7,468 nucleotides of DNA. It comes from UBA2767 sp964194535 (GTDB taxonomy: Bacteria; Pseudomonadota; Alphaproteobacteria; Rhizobiales; Methyloligellaceae). A model generated the notes under the pieces. That model was not told the DNA's origin. It worked only from the letters and a program-made list of their open reading frames with translations, and did no database searches. Location of the stretch: contig CAXMMX010000102.1 in NCBI GenBank assembly GCA_964194535.1, forward strand, positions 1 through 7,468, in the 5' to 3' direction. Both the position numbers and the translations under genes were made by a program. Numbering within the stretch: position 1 is the stretch's first letter; each line of letters begins with the position of its first letter. Positions 1 through 6,261 of the stretch are shown here, one piece after another.

Positions 1-66
1 TTCGGGGGACCAGAGGCCATGGAGCGTTTCGTCAACGCCCTGCGCGAGGCGGGATTGCCCGAGTGA
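1..66 (+). CDS. C-terminal end of an unidentified protein (partial)
   Basis: The first 66 bases read in frame 1 as 21 codons ending FVNALREAGLPE, followed by a TGA stop at 64-66; the 5' part lies outside the window. The segment is GC-rich with third-position GC bias and has an amphipathic, helix-like composition, as expected for the end of a soluble protein. GC content drops just after the stop and a repeat element begins about 45 bases further on, which supports this being a real gene end. I do not recognise the family from so short a tail. It converges on the minus-strand operon that ends at 319, so it belongs to a different transcription unit. Confidence 0.55.
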   Translation, partial: FGGPEAMERFVNALREAGLPE

Positions 67-318
67 TTGTGTGTGCCCTTGATTGATTCCCTATTCGAGG
101 TGATTGTAGAATGTCCGCTATTGGCTAAAAGCAGACATTCCAGCCTATGTGGATTTATGTCCGCTATTGGGGGTAAAGCGGACGTCAGACAGTTGCCATG
201 AAGGAGGGCTCTACAGCCCTATCCCACAAACGAAGGACCGCAATAACGCAATTACTGGACTGGTAAAAGCTCCCCCGCAAATGTACTAAAAGAGCTGCCC
301 AATTTGCCTGTTAATTGG
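67..318. other. Convergent intergenic region with repeat copy 1
   Basis: This 252-base stretch separates the end of the left-edge + strand gene from the end of the minus-strand operon. It is more AT-rich than the flanking genes. Its first half is repeat copy 1 (111 to about 232). The rest (about 233-318) shows no convincing gene. No classical stem plus T-run terminator is evident for either convergent gene. The small hairpin AGGGCT-CTAC-AGCCCT at 205-220 belongs to the repeat tail. Confidence 0.6.
111..232. repeat. Dispersed palindromic repeat, copy 1
   Basis: Two hairpins lie in tandem. The first spans 111-138, with ATGTCCGC pairing to GCAGACAT with one mismatch. The second spans 157-185, with ATGTCCGCT pairing to AGCGGACGT with one T-G wobble. 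They are separated by a linker containing CCAGCC and GGATTTATG, which recurs in copy 3. A tail follows, GGCTCTACAGCCCTATCC at about 208-225, which recurs in copy 2 with two substitutions. The copies at 2758-2880 and 6369-6489 share the core palindrome, so this is a repeat family rather than a single operator. No transposase or direct target duplication was seen. Confidence 0.8.
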
Positions 319-1089
319 CTATTCCTTGTAGAGAACGCTCTTATCCACCAGATCCCAGATGAATCGGCCTGTGGGGCGCTGCTGTTCTTCCGCGATATGA
401 GCGACAAGCCCGGCAGCTCGTGAGATAACCGCGAAACCACGCATCAGCTTTACTGGAATATTCATCTCGCCCATTAGCGCCGCAGTCGCGCCTGTCGCGT
501 TGATGGGCACATGCTTGGCGAACACCGCATCGATTTCCACGCCCAGAAGTTCAAGGCTATCAAGAAACCCGCGCTCAAATTCTGCCTCCCGGCCCATCTC
601 TATCAGGCGCTGGGCGCGCGGATCTTCGGGCTTGTGCAGATGATGCCCGAAACCTGGCAACAATATTTTGCGGGCCTTATGGTCAGCAATAATCTCGCGA
701 GCCTTCTCGCGCCGCGTTTCTTCGTCAGGGAGCGCAACAAGTTGGGCAAGCAGAAATGCATTGTTCTCGATTGTGCCGACAAACTGACTGCCGACGCCCA
801 TCAGCCCTGCCGCTACGGCTCCCTGTAAATTTTCAGGCGCGCTCATATAAATTTCGCGCGTGGCAATGGCGCTGGGGGTCAGACCATGCTCCATGATCGC
901 GATGAGGATCGCGTCGACAATGCGCACTTCAGTGCTGGAAAGTTCGCGGTCCAGAATATGCTCCGACATGACCTTTGTAAAATCAGCGTCACCACCGAGC
1001 AATTCCTCTACCAGATTTTTGTCGCGATAATGGATAGAGGTGAGTGAATGGCGGCATAGCGCCGTTGTCGGTGTTTCCTTTTCAGACAT
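319..1089 (-). CDS. Citryl-CoA lyase-type protein (short citrate-synthase fold)
   Basis: This 256-residue protein belongs to the citrate synthase superfamily but is far shorter than citrate or methylcitrate synthases (about 370-430 residues), and is close to stand-alone citryl-CoA lyases. Visible motifs are MEHGLTPS at 66-73, matching the first catalytic-His region, and LPGFGHHLHKPEDPRAQ at 144-160, the counterpart of the synthase GFGHxVYKxxDPRA motif, with the catalytic His in GFGH. AKHVPINATGATAAL at about 191-205 lies where synthases carry the catalytic Asp, and no clear equivalent Asp is visible. RGFAVISRAAGLVAHIAEE at 217-235 resembles the C-terminal synthase core. No signal peptide is seen. 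The ATG overlaps the ligase stop by one base (TGATG), and GGAGAAAG lies just upstream, so translation is probably coupled. The likely reaction is reversible cleavage of a citryl-CoA-like 3-hydroxyacyl-CoA to acyl-CoA plus a 2-oxoacid. The family call is good; the substrate is unknown. Confidence 0.8.
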   Translation of the reverse strand: MSEKETPTTALCRHSLTSIHYRDKNLVEELLGGDADFTKVMSEHILDRELSSTEVRIVDAILIAIMEHGLTPSAIATREIYMSAPENLQGAVAAGLMGVGSQFVGTIENNAFLLAQLVALPDEETRREKAREIIADHKARKILLPGFGHHLHKPEDPRAQRLIEMGREAEFERGFLDSLELLGVEIDAVFAKHVPINATGATAALMGEMNIPVKLMRGFAVISRAAGLVAHIAEEQQRPTGRFIWDLVDKSVLYKE

Positions 1090-1105
1090 CAGCTTTCTCC
1101 ATTGC
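1078..1105 (-). promoter_or_regulatory. TGATG stop/start overlap with internal ribosome binding site
   Basis: On the minus strand the ligase stop (1091-1089) and the lyase ATG (1089-1087) share one A. GGAGAAAG lies inside the end of the ligase gene, just upstream of the ATG. This arrangement favours coupled, near-equimolar translation of the two proteins and fixes the lyase start. Confidence 0.75.
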
Positions 1106-2600
1106 CTTCAGCGCTTCTTGCCACTGCATCAACCAGTTCCTGGCGTTGCAGCTTTCCATACGCGTTGCGCGGCAGAGCCTCATAGACGTGAATTTGCTTC
1201 GGCGCTTTTACCGAGCCGAGGGACGCTTTAACATGCTCTATCAGACTTTCCGCGTCTGCTTCCCGGTGCAACTCAACCGCTGCATGTACAGCCTCGCCCC
1301 ATTTTTCATCCGGCACTCCGAAAACCGCGCAATCAGACACATCCGCATGTGAGGCGAGTATATTCTCTACATCGCCGGGATATACATTGAAGCCCCCGGA
1401 GATGATGACATCCTTGCTGCGGCCCTTGAGCAGCAGGCAGCCGGTCTCGTCGAACGTGCCGAGATCACCCGTATGCAGCCAACCGTCAATGAGCGTTTCG
1501 GCCGTTTTGTCAGGTTGTCGCCAATAACCCGTCATCACCAGATCGCCGCGGATGACCACCTCGCCGATTTCACCGGGCGAGAGCAGCGCGCCGTCACCGT
1601 CTATGACCGCAACGCGCGTCAGGAGCGTTTCGCGACCAACGCTTGAGCGTAGTTCCGGCTTTGCCAGGTCTTCCGCGCTCAGGGCCGTGGCGATTTGCGG
1701 GGCTTCCGTCTGGCCATAGGTTGTGGCGATGCACGCACCGAAAATCCCTTGTGCCTTCTCCACCGACTGGGGCTGCATGGGGCCTGCGCCATAAATTAGG
1801 TTGCGCAAACCGGGGAATGACAAATCTGCAGCGCAACGAATATCGGCCATGAGCTGGATAACTGTCGGCGGCAGGAACACTGTCGTGATGTTTTGCTTCG
1901 CCAAAACCTCTAATAGCTGCTCGGGTTTTTGCCGGTCCATGATGACGAGTGTGCCGCCCGATGCCAAGGTGGGCATAATATAGGTGCCCGCACCGTGGGT
2001 CATTGGCGCGGCCAGCAATGTGCGCTCCCTGGTACGCATCCCCCAGACATGAATCTGTGTTGCGATATTGGTGTTCCAGGCGCGAACCGGTTGCATCACC
2101 CCCTTGGGAAAGCCGGTTGTGCCACCGGTAAATTTGATCGCGTGGACTGAATCTAGTCCAAGGACATGCTGCACGGGCCGCTTGCCCTCACCTGATGCCT
2201 CAAGCTCCGAAAAGCTTGCCTTGCCCTGAGCTCCAAGCGCTACAACACGCGTGTCCAGGCTTTTAAAAAGCTCGAGCGAGCCTTCATCCGTGATCACAAT
2301 GCTGGCCTCGGTAAAATCCGCCATAGTCGGGAGCTCAGCCTGGCCAAGACGCGGATAAAGCGGTACCCAGACTTTTCCCGCGGCGAAGGTTGCGAGAAAC
2401 GCAATCAGATGTTCCAGATTATTGAAGGAACAAATGCCGACACGCGATCCTGGCATGGAGTCAATTTGCTGCAGGGCACTGGCCACGGCATTTACGCGTG
2501 CCAGAAGCTGACTGTATTTAAGCGTTTGCCCTTGTCCCTCAACGGCAACCGCCTCAGGCCAGATTGTGGCCGCACGGAAAAACATCTCAATCGGGGTCAT
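1089..2600 (-). CDS. AMP-forming acyl-CoA synthetase (ANL superfamily)
   Basis: This complete 503-residue adenylate-forming ligase activates a carboxylic acid with ATP and then CoA. It has the phosphate-binding loop TGGTTGFPKGV at 158-168, YGQTE at 295-299, HTGD at 376-379, the hinge region GRSKDVIISGG at 393-403, and the C-terminal PRNAYGKLQR at 477-486, whose Lys483 is the expected adenylation lysine. Length is normal for short- to medium-chain or aryl-acid ligases; propionyl- and acetyl-CoA synthetases are usually about 630 residues, so it is not a typical PrpE or Acs. The start is the first possible ATG, because an in-frame TAG lies 12 bases upstream; the ribosome binding site is weak. 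It is first in a two-gene operon with the citryl-CoA lyase-like gene, suggesting that it either makes that enzyme's CoA substrate or shares a CoA intermediate with it. Substrate specificity cannot be deduced. Confidence 0.92.
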   Translation of the reverse strand: MTPIEMFFRAATIWPEAVAVEGQGQTLKYSQLLARVNAVASALQQIDSMPGSRVGICSFNNLEHLIAFLATFAAGKVWVPLYPRLGQAELPTMADFTEASIVITDEGSLELFKSLDTRVVALGAQGKASFSELEASGEGKRPVQHVLGLDSVHAIKFTGGTTGFPKGVMQPVRAWNTNIATQIHVWGMRTRERTLLAAPMTHGAGTYIMPTLASGGTLVIMDRQKPEQLLEVLAKQNITTVFLPPTVIQLMADIRCAADLSFPGLRNLIYGAGPMQPQSVEKAQGIFGACIATTYGQTEAPQIATALSAEDLAKPELRSSVGRETLLTRVAVIDGDGALLSPGEIGEVVIRGDLVMTGYWRQPDKTAETLIDGWLHTGDLGTFDETGCLLLKGRSKDVIISGGFNVYPGDVENILASHADVSDCAVFGVPDEKWGEAVHAAVELHREADAESLIEHVKASLGSVKAPKQIHVYEALPRNAYGKLQRQELVDAVARSAEGNGES

Positions 2601-2757
2601 GGACTTTGTACACTACTCAACCGACATCCCCAGATAACCCTAAAATTCGCGGCGACGGTGCCCACACAGCACTACCGCTGGAATAATGATTTTGCCGCAG
2701 CCTTCCGAATAGCTAGATTTTTGTCAGTTGGCTATAACCAGAAGTCTATACTAATTT

Positions 2758-2880
2758 ATGTCCGCTTTCGGGGGTAAAGCGGACATTCTAGGCACTAGTC
2801 ACTGATGTCTGCTTTTGACCCAAAGCGGACATCAGCAAACTACCCCAAAGCGAGGCTCTCCAGCCCGATCCGGCCAACGC
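2758..2880. repeat. Dispersed palindromic repeat, copy 2
   Basis: The first hairpin is at 2758-2786, with perfect arms ATGTCCGCTTT and the reverse-complementary AAAGCGGACAT around a G-rich loop. The second is at 2805-2832, with ATGTCTGCTTT pairing to AAAGCGGACAT through one mismatch. The following tail, GGCTCTCCAGCCCGATCC at about 2854-2871, aligns with the tail of copy 1. Compared with copies 1 and 3 the left part is diverged: sequence before 2758 does not contain a clear first hairpin. The copy sits between the divergent operons. Confidence 0.8.
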
Positions 2881-3062
2881 TTGTGGCGACCGGCACCCCC
2901 CGCAAAGCCGACCATGTAGAGAAGCGTGACCCACGCAATGCTGACAACAAAGCCCGATTAGAGAAGCGGGCATCCAAGACCATTAGCTTGCGCTGGGATG
3001 GCAGCGGTTTAGGACGCCAGAATAGGCACAAGGACTGGATTGCCGGATTTCAAGCGATTACA

Positions 3063-3188
3063 CTTTGCCTTGCTAGAAATGCCCCGGGTCGTGGTTATCT
3101 GAAACTCCACCCAACCATTTGCGATAAATTGTTTTTGACAAAGGGTCGTGAGCTGTAGAGGCAATCGTGTATGTCTAGCAAGGCGAAG
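3063..3188. repeat. Inverted repeat with 15-base arms around a 96-base spacer
   Basis: CTTTGCCTTGCTAGA at 3063-3077 is the reverse complement of TCTAGCAAGGCGAAG at 3174-3188 with a single mismatch; the inner 11 bases (GCCTTGCTAGA / TCTAGCAAGGC) match perfectly. The arms enclose 96 bases that include TTTTTGACA at 3132-3140, a possible -35 element. The arrangement could be paired operator half-sites for DNA looping, termini of a tiny non-autonomous element, or chance. No flanking target duplication is obvious. Confidence 0.5.
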
Positions 3189-3221
3189 GCTGCGTTTATG
3201 CACTGGTGTGAGAGCGTGGTC

Positions 3222-3249
3222 TTGGTTGAGCCCGCAAACCGAATAGATT
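3222..3249 (+). promoter_or_regulatory. Weak promoter candidate for the lyase-leuCD-like operon
   Basis: TTGGTT at 3222-3227 and TAGATT at 3244-3249 are separated by 16 bases and would give a leader of about 30 bases before the ATG at 3287. The match to sigma-70 consensus is poor in the -35 box. A better -35 (TTGACA at 3135-3140) has no good -10 at the right distance. This is a candidate only. Confidence 0.2.
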
Positions 3250-3271
3250 TTATTGGACCGGGCAGGGCACC

Positions 3272-3277
3272 AGGAGG
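3272..3277 (+). promoter_or_regulatory. Strong ribosome binding site for the C-C lyase gene
   Basis: AGGAGG, a perfect anti-16S match, lies 9 bases before the ATG at 3287. It fixes the start of the first gene of the plus-strand operon and suggests efficient translation. Confidence 0.85.
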
Positions 3278-3286
3278 ATCAGCGGA

Positions 3287-4225
3287 ATGAAAAGAACAAC
3301 CGCTCTGCGGAAACTGTTGAGTGAGGGCCGGTCGCTCTATGTGCCCGGCTGCTATAATGCACTCAGCGCCAGGATTCTCGATCAGGTCGGTTTTCCGGCC
3401 CTCTACATGACCGGCTATGGCACATCGATCTCTCTACTCGGGATGCCGGATGCAGGTCTGGCAACTATGACCGAGATGCATATGAATGCCCGCTATATCG
3501 CCAACGCGGTAAAGGTGCCGGTGATCGCGGATTCCGATAATGGTTATGGCAATGCCGTCAACGTCGTTCGCACAGTGAAGGAATATATCCAAACCGGCGT
3601 TGCAGCCGTCCACATCGAAGACCAGGGGATCCCCAAACGCTGCGGGCATGTCGCCGGGCGGCGCGTCATCTCCATCGAGGAGGCGTGCGGAAAATACCGC
3701 GCAGCCGACTACGCCCGCAAGGAGATCGATCCAGATTTCGTGCTGATCGCACGAACCGACGCGCGCGGCGCGCATGGCGGCAGTCTCGATGACGCGATCG
3801 AGCGCGCGAATGCCTATCTAAAGGCCGGGGCGGACCTGGCATTCGTCGAAGGGCCAACCGATGTCGACGAGGTGAAACGCATCTGCGCCGAGGTCAAGGG
3901 ACCGATCTTCTACAATCAGACGGGTGTCTCTCCGCGCTTCAGCCAGCAGGAACTGGAGGAATTGGGCATCGCCATCACGATCTCGCCCGGCGCGACATTC
4001 CGGGCTTCGATGGTGGCGATGTATGATCTGGCGGTCGCGATGCGCGATGAGGGACCGAACGGCGAAAAACGCTTCAACGAAAACTTCAATGAACACGTGA
4101 TGGGCGACTTCCACACCTTCGCGGGGTTCGACGAGATCATGGAGCTGGAGCGCAAATTCATGCCTGAGGAAGAACTTGCCAAATACGACGATTCCGTCGG
4201 CCACCGCCCGCAGGCTGCCGAGTGA
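3287..4225 (+). CDS. Isocitrate lyase/PEP mutase superfamily C-C lyase (methylisocitrate- or dimethylmalate-lyase-like)
   Basis: This complete 312-residue TIM-barrel enzyme belongs to the isocitrate lyase/PEP mutase superfamily. Visible motifs are YMTGYG at 40-45, the Mg2+-binding ADSDNGYGN at 81-89 (Asp82 and Asp84), HIEDQ at 109-113, KRCGH at 117-121, IARTDA at 154-159 and FVEGP at 186-190. The Cys119 loop (K[KR]CGH) is the mark of the C-C bond lyases, so it is not expected to be a phosphonopyruvate mutase. Length, about 300 residues, matches methylisocitrate lyase (PrpB) and 2,3-dimethylmalate lyase rather than isocitrate lyase (over 420). The expected reaction is retro-aldol cleavage of a substituted malate or isocitrate to a 2-oxoacid plus a mono- or dicarboxylate. 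It opens an operon with leuC- and leuD-like genes 16 bases downstream, implying that the hydratase supplies its substrate. The acidic C-terminal extension, about residues 285-312, is not diagnostic. Confidence 0.88.
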   Translation: MKRTTALRKLLSEGRSLYVPGCYNALSARILDQVGFPALYMTGYGTSISLLGMPDAGLATMTEMHMNARYIANAVKVPVIADSDNGYGNAVNVVRTVKEYIQTGVAAVHIEDQGIPKRCGHVAGRRVISIEEACGKYRAADYARKEIDPDFVLIARTDARGAHGGSLDDAIERANAYLKAGADLAFVEGPTDVDEVKRICAEVKGPIFYNQTGVSPRFSQQELEELGIAITISPGATFRASMVAMYDLAVAMRDEGPNGEKRFNENFNEHVMGDFHTFAGFDEIMELERKFMPEEELAKYDDSVGHRPQAAE

Positions 4226-4241
4226 CGATTGAGGCATCTCA

Positions 4242-5645
4242 ATGACCGGTAAAACGCTCTTCGAAAAAATCTGGGAACGGCACGTCGTCACCGAGCAGCA
4301 CGGGCAGACCCTGCTCTATATCGACCGCCATCTCTGCCATGACGGCTCATTCGCCGCGTTCAAACGGCTGCGCCAGCGAGAGGTGGTGTTGCGCCGCCCG
4401 AACCAGACCTTCATGACGCCGGACCACTACACGCCGACGCATACCGCTTCGCTCGACGATCTCGAAGATCCTCGTGCGCGCGAGATCGCCACCGCGGTGG
4501 AAACGAACGCCAGGGAATTCGGCGCCACAGCCTTTCCCTGGGGTGACCGGCGCCAGGGCATCGTCCATGTGGTCGGGCCGGAACAGGGCATCACGCTTCC
4601 CGGACTGACCATGGTGTGCGGCGATTCCCACACCTCGACCCATGGCGCGCTAGGGTGCATCGCATTCGGGATCGGATCATCGGAAGTCAGCCATGTGCTG
4701 GAGACCCAGACACTATGGCAGAAAACGCCCAAGATCATGCGGATCATTATCGATGGCAATCTCGGATTTGGAGTGACCGCCAAGGATGTGATTCTGGCCA
4801 TCATCCGCCAAATCAGCGCCTTCGGCGGCACCGGTTACGCAATCGAATATGCGGGTTCCGCGATCCGCAACCTTTCCATGGAAGGTAGGCTGACGATATG
4901 CAACATGACCATCGAGGCCGGGAGTCGCTTCGGTATTGTGGCGCCGGATGAAACGACTTTCAACTATATCGAGGGACGCCCTTTCGCGCCGGAAGGCAAA
5001 AAGTGGGATGAGGCCCTGGCCTTCTGGCGCACCCTCCCATCCGACGACGATGCCGCCTTCGATGCCGAAGTTTCGCTCGACGGTGAAGCGATTGCGCCAA
5101 TGGTGACCTGGGGCAATAGCCCGCAGGATACTATTCAGGTGACCGAGCGGCTGCCAGACCCGGACAAGGAAACCGATCCCGAACGCAAAGCAGCGATGAT
5201 CGCGGCTTATGATTATATGGATCTGAAACCCGGCATGGCCGTGACCGACATCCGTCCCGACAGGGTCTTCATAGGTGCCTGCACCAATGCCCGGATCGAG
5301 GATCTGCGGTCAGCCGCTGCGGTCGCGAAAGGCCGCAAGGCCGTGATCCCGGCGATGGTTGTTCCCGGCTCCGGTCTGGTGCGGGAACAGGCGGAGGCGG
5401 AAGGTCTGGACCGGATCTTCACTGACGCCGGTTTCGAATGGCGGCTTTCTGGCTGCTCCATGTGTGTCGGCATGAATGGCGATACGCTCAAGCCAGGTGA
5501 ACGCTCTGCCTCGACCAGCAACCGGAATTTCCGTGGACGGCAAGGGCCGGGCAGCCGCACACATCTCGTCAGCCCAGCAATGGCGGCCGCAGCAGCCGTT
5601 ACAGGAACCTTCACCGACGTGCGGAAGTTGAAGGAAGGTGCGTGA
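4242..5645 (+). CDS. leuC: LeuC-like hydro-lyase large subunit (3-isopropylmalate dehydratase family)
   Basis: This 467-residue protein aligns along its full length with bacterial LeuC of the aconitase superfamily, which with LeuD forms a [4Fe-4S] dehydratase/isomerase. Motifs are LLYIDRHL at 24-31, GDSHTSTHGALG at 127-138, LSMEGRLTICNM at 211-222 and APDETTFNY at 234-242. The three cluster ligands are Cys347 (GACTNAR), Cys405 and Cys408 (GCSMC), followed by STSNRNFRGRQG at 424-435. Departures from ordinary LeuC are GACTNAR instead of GSCTNSR or GSCTNGR, and PDHYTPT at 60-66 where E. coli LeuC has MDHNVST. Both suggest a different substrate, such as an alkylmaleate, alkylmalate or alkylcitrate. 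GAGG lies 7 bases before the ATG and the gap from the lyase gene is 16 bases, so the two are co-transcribed. The symbol denotes the family, not proven leucine biosynthesis; no leuA or leuB is present here. Confidence 0.9.
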   Translation: MTGKTLFEKIWERHVVTEQHGQTLLYIDRHLCHDGSFAAFKRLRQREVVLRRPNQTFMTPDHYTPTHTASLDDLEDPRAREIATAVETNAREFGATAFPWGDRRQGIVHVVGPEQGITLPGLTMVCGDSHTSTHGALGCIAFGIGSSEVSHVLETQTLWQKTPKIMRIIIDGNLGFGVTAKDVILAIIRQISAFGGTGYAIEYAGSAIRNLSMEGRLTICNMTIEAGSRFGIVAPDETTFNYIEGRPFAPEGKKWDEALAFWRTLPSDDDAAFDAEVSLDGEAIAPMVTWGNSPQDTIQVTERLPDPDKETDPERKAAMIAAYDYMDLKPGMAVTDIRPDRVFIGACTNARIEDLRSAAAVAKGRKAVIPAMVVPGSGLVREQAEAEGLDRIFTDAGFEWRLSGCSMCVGMNGDTLKPGERSASTSNRNFRGRQGPGSRTHLVSPAMAAAAAVTGTFTDVRKLKEGA

Positions 5646-5646
5646 T

Positions 5647-6261
5647 ATGAAAGCTTTCATCACATTCAAGGGGGCAGGTATCCCGATCGATATCCAAAAT
5701 TGCGACACCGACCAGATTATTCCGGCACGCTTCCTGCGCTGTGACCCGACCGATGAAGGCTATGACCGCTTCCTGTTTCACGATCTGCGTTTCGCGGAAG
5801 ATGGCACCGAGAAGGTGGGCTTTATTTTCAATAATCCCGCCTATCGGGATGCAAGCGTGCTCGTCGCTGAAATCAATTGGGGTTGCGGTTCGTCGCGCGA
5901 AAATGCCGTCTATGCGCTGGTGGTGAACGGCATCCGCAGCGTCATCGCTCCTAGTTTCGGCGATATCCACTACAATAACTGCATGAAGCACGGGATTTTA
6001 CCCGTGCGCCTGCCGAAGGCCGGTTGCGACACGCTTCGCCAGCAGTTGCATGATACGCCGGGCGTGGAGATCGCCCTTGATCTCAAAGCGCAAACGGTGA
6101 CCGGCCCCGATGGGAAAGTCTACAGTTTCGAGATCGACAGGTTCGACAAGCACCGGCTTCTCAATGGTCTAGACGAGATTGGCATGACCCTCGGGCACGA
6201 TGAGGACATAAAGGCCTTCGAGCACAAGCATCGCGACGACTTTGGCTGGCTTGAGCAATAG
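5647..6261 (+). CDS. leuD: LeuD-like hydro-lyase small subunit (3-isopropylmalate dehydratase family)
   Basis: This swivelling-domain subunit is the partner of the LeuC-like protein. The ATG at 5647 is preferred: GGAAGG at 5633-5638 lies 8 bases upstream, and the protein then begins MKAFITF like other LeuD proteins (204 residues, normal length). A GTG at 5638 would add three residues and overlap the leuC-like stop. Motifs are NCDTDQIIPARFL at 18-30, GCGSSRENAVYAL at 79-91, APSFGDIHYNNCMKHGILPV at 101-120 and LLNGLDEIGMTL at 161-172. Typical LeuD has GSSREHAPWAL and FADIFYNN; here His is replaced by Asn, PW by VY, and the IFYNN motif reads IHYNN. These changes fall in the conserved Ser-Arg loop that shapes the substrate pocket. 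The one-base gap from the upstream stop indicates translational coupling. It probably acts as a hydratase or isomerase of a non-standard hydroxyacid. Confidence 0.9.
   Translation: MKAFITFKGAGIPIDIQNCDTDQIIPARFLRCDPTDEGYDRFLFHDLRFAEDGTEKVGFIFNNPAYRDASVLVAEINWGCGSSRENAVYALVVNGIRSVIAPSFGDIHYNNCMKHGILPVRLPKAGCDTLRQQLHDTPGVEIALDLKAQTVTGPDGKVYSFEIDRFDKHRLLNGLDEIGMTLGHDEDIKAFEHKHRDDFGWLEQ

Larger units (their letters stand above)
2601..3286. other. Long divergent intergenic region
   Basis: This 686-base region lies between the two divergent operons and must hold both promoters. Contents from left to right: a leader of about 150 bases for the minus-strand operon, with no strong promoter match; repeat copy 2 (2758 to about 2880); a stretch at about 2881-3060 with only small inverted repeats, such as GCGTG-ACC-CACGC at 2924-2936 and GCCCG/CGGGC at 2952-2971; an inverted repeat with 15-base arms at 3063-3188; and an AT-richer proximal leader ending in a strong ribosome binding site. 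Short open frames here start inside the repeat and have no credible coding signal. The size is unusual for a simple divergent promoter, and a decayed gene or element cannot be excluded. Confidence 0.6.

Noticed and set aside
111..185. CRISPR array
   Set aside because: The repeated units are only two or three per site, each is itself palindromic, spacers are not of uniform length, and no cas genes are present.
252..440. 62-codon minus-strand open frame at the end of the citryl-CoA lyase-like gene
   Set aside because: It overlaps the 3' end of that gene in another frame and has no recognisable domain or ribosome binding site.
2788..2973. Minus-strand open frame ending MSALGQKQTSVTSA
   Set aside because: The C-terminal part is a translation of the repeat, and the rest has no coding character.
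3135..3140. TTGACA as a -35 box for the plus-strand operon
   Set aside because: No acceptable -10 hexamer occurs 15-19 bases downstream; kept only as a note in the inverted-repeat entry.
2805..3158. 117-codon + strand open frame beginning MSAFDPKRTSAN
   Set aside because: It starts inside the palindromic repeat, has no ribosome binding site, runs across unrelated intergenic sequence and resembles the spurious repeat-derived ORFs often seen in such genomes.
3287..4225. PEP mutase or phosphonate biosynthesis gene
   Set aside because: The KRCGH loop with Cys119 is typical of the C-C lyases, and no phosphonopyruvate decarboxylase or aminotransferase lies nearby.
3818..4291. 157-codon minus-strand open frame antisense to the C-C lyase gene
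   Set aside because: It is a shadow of the well-supported + strand genes in GC-rich sequence; the + strand frames carry full-length family motifs.
5638..5646. GTG start for the leuD-like gene
   Set aside because: The ATG at 5647 has the better-placed GGAAGG site and gives the usual LeuD N-terminus; GTG would lie on top of the ribosome binding site.
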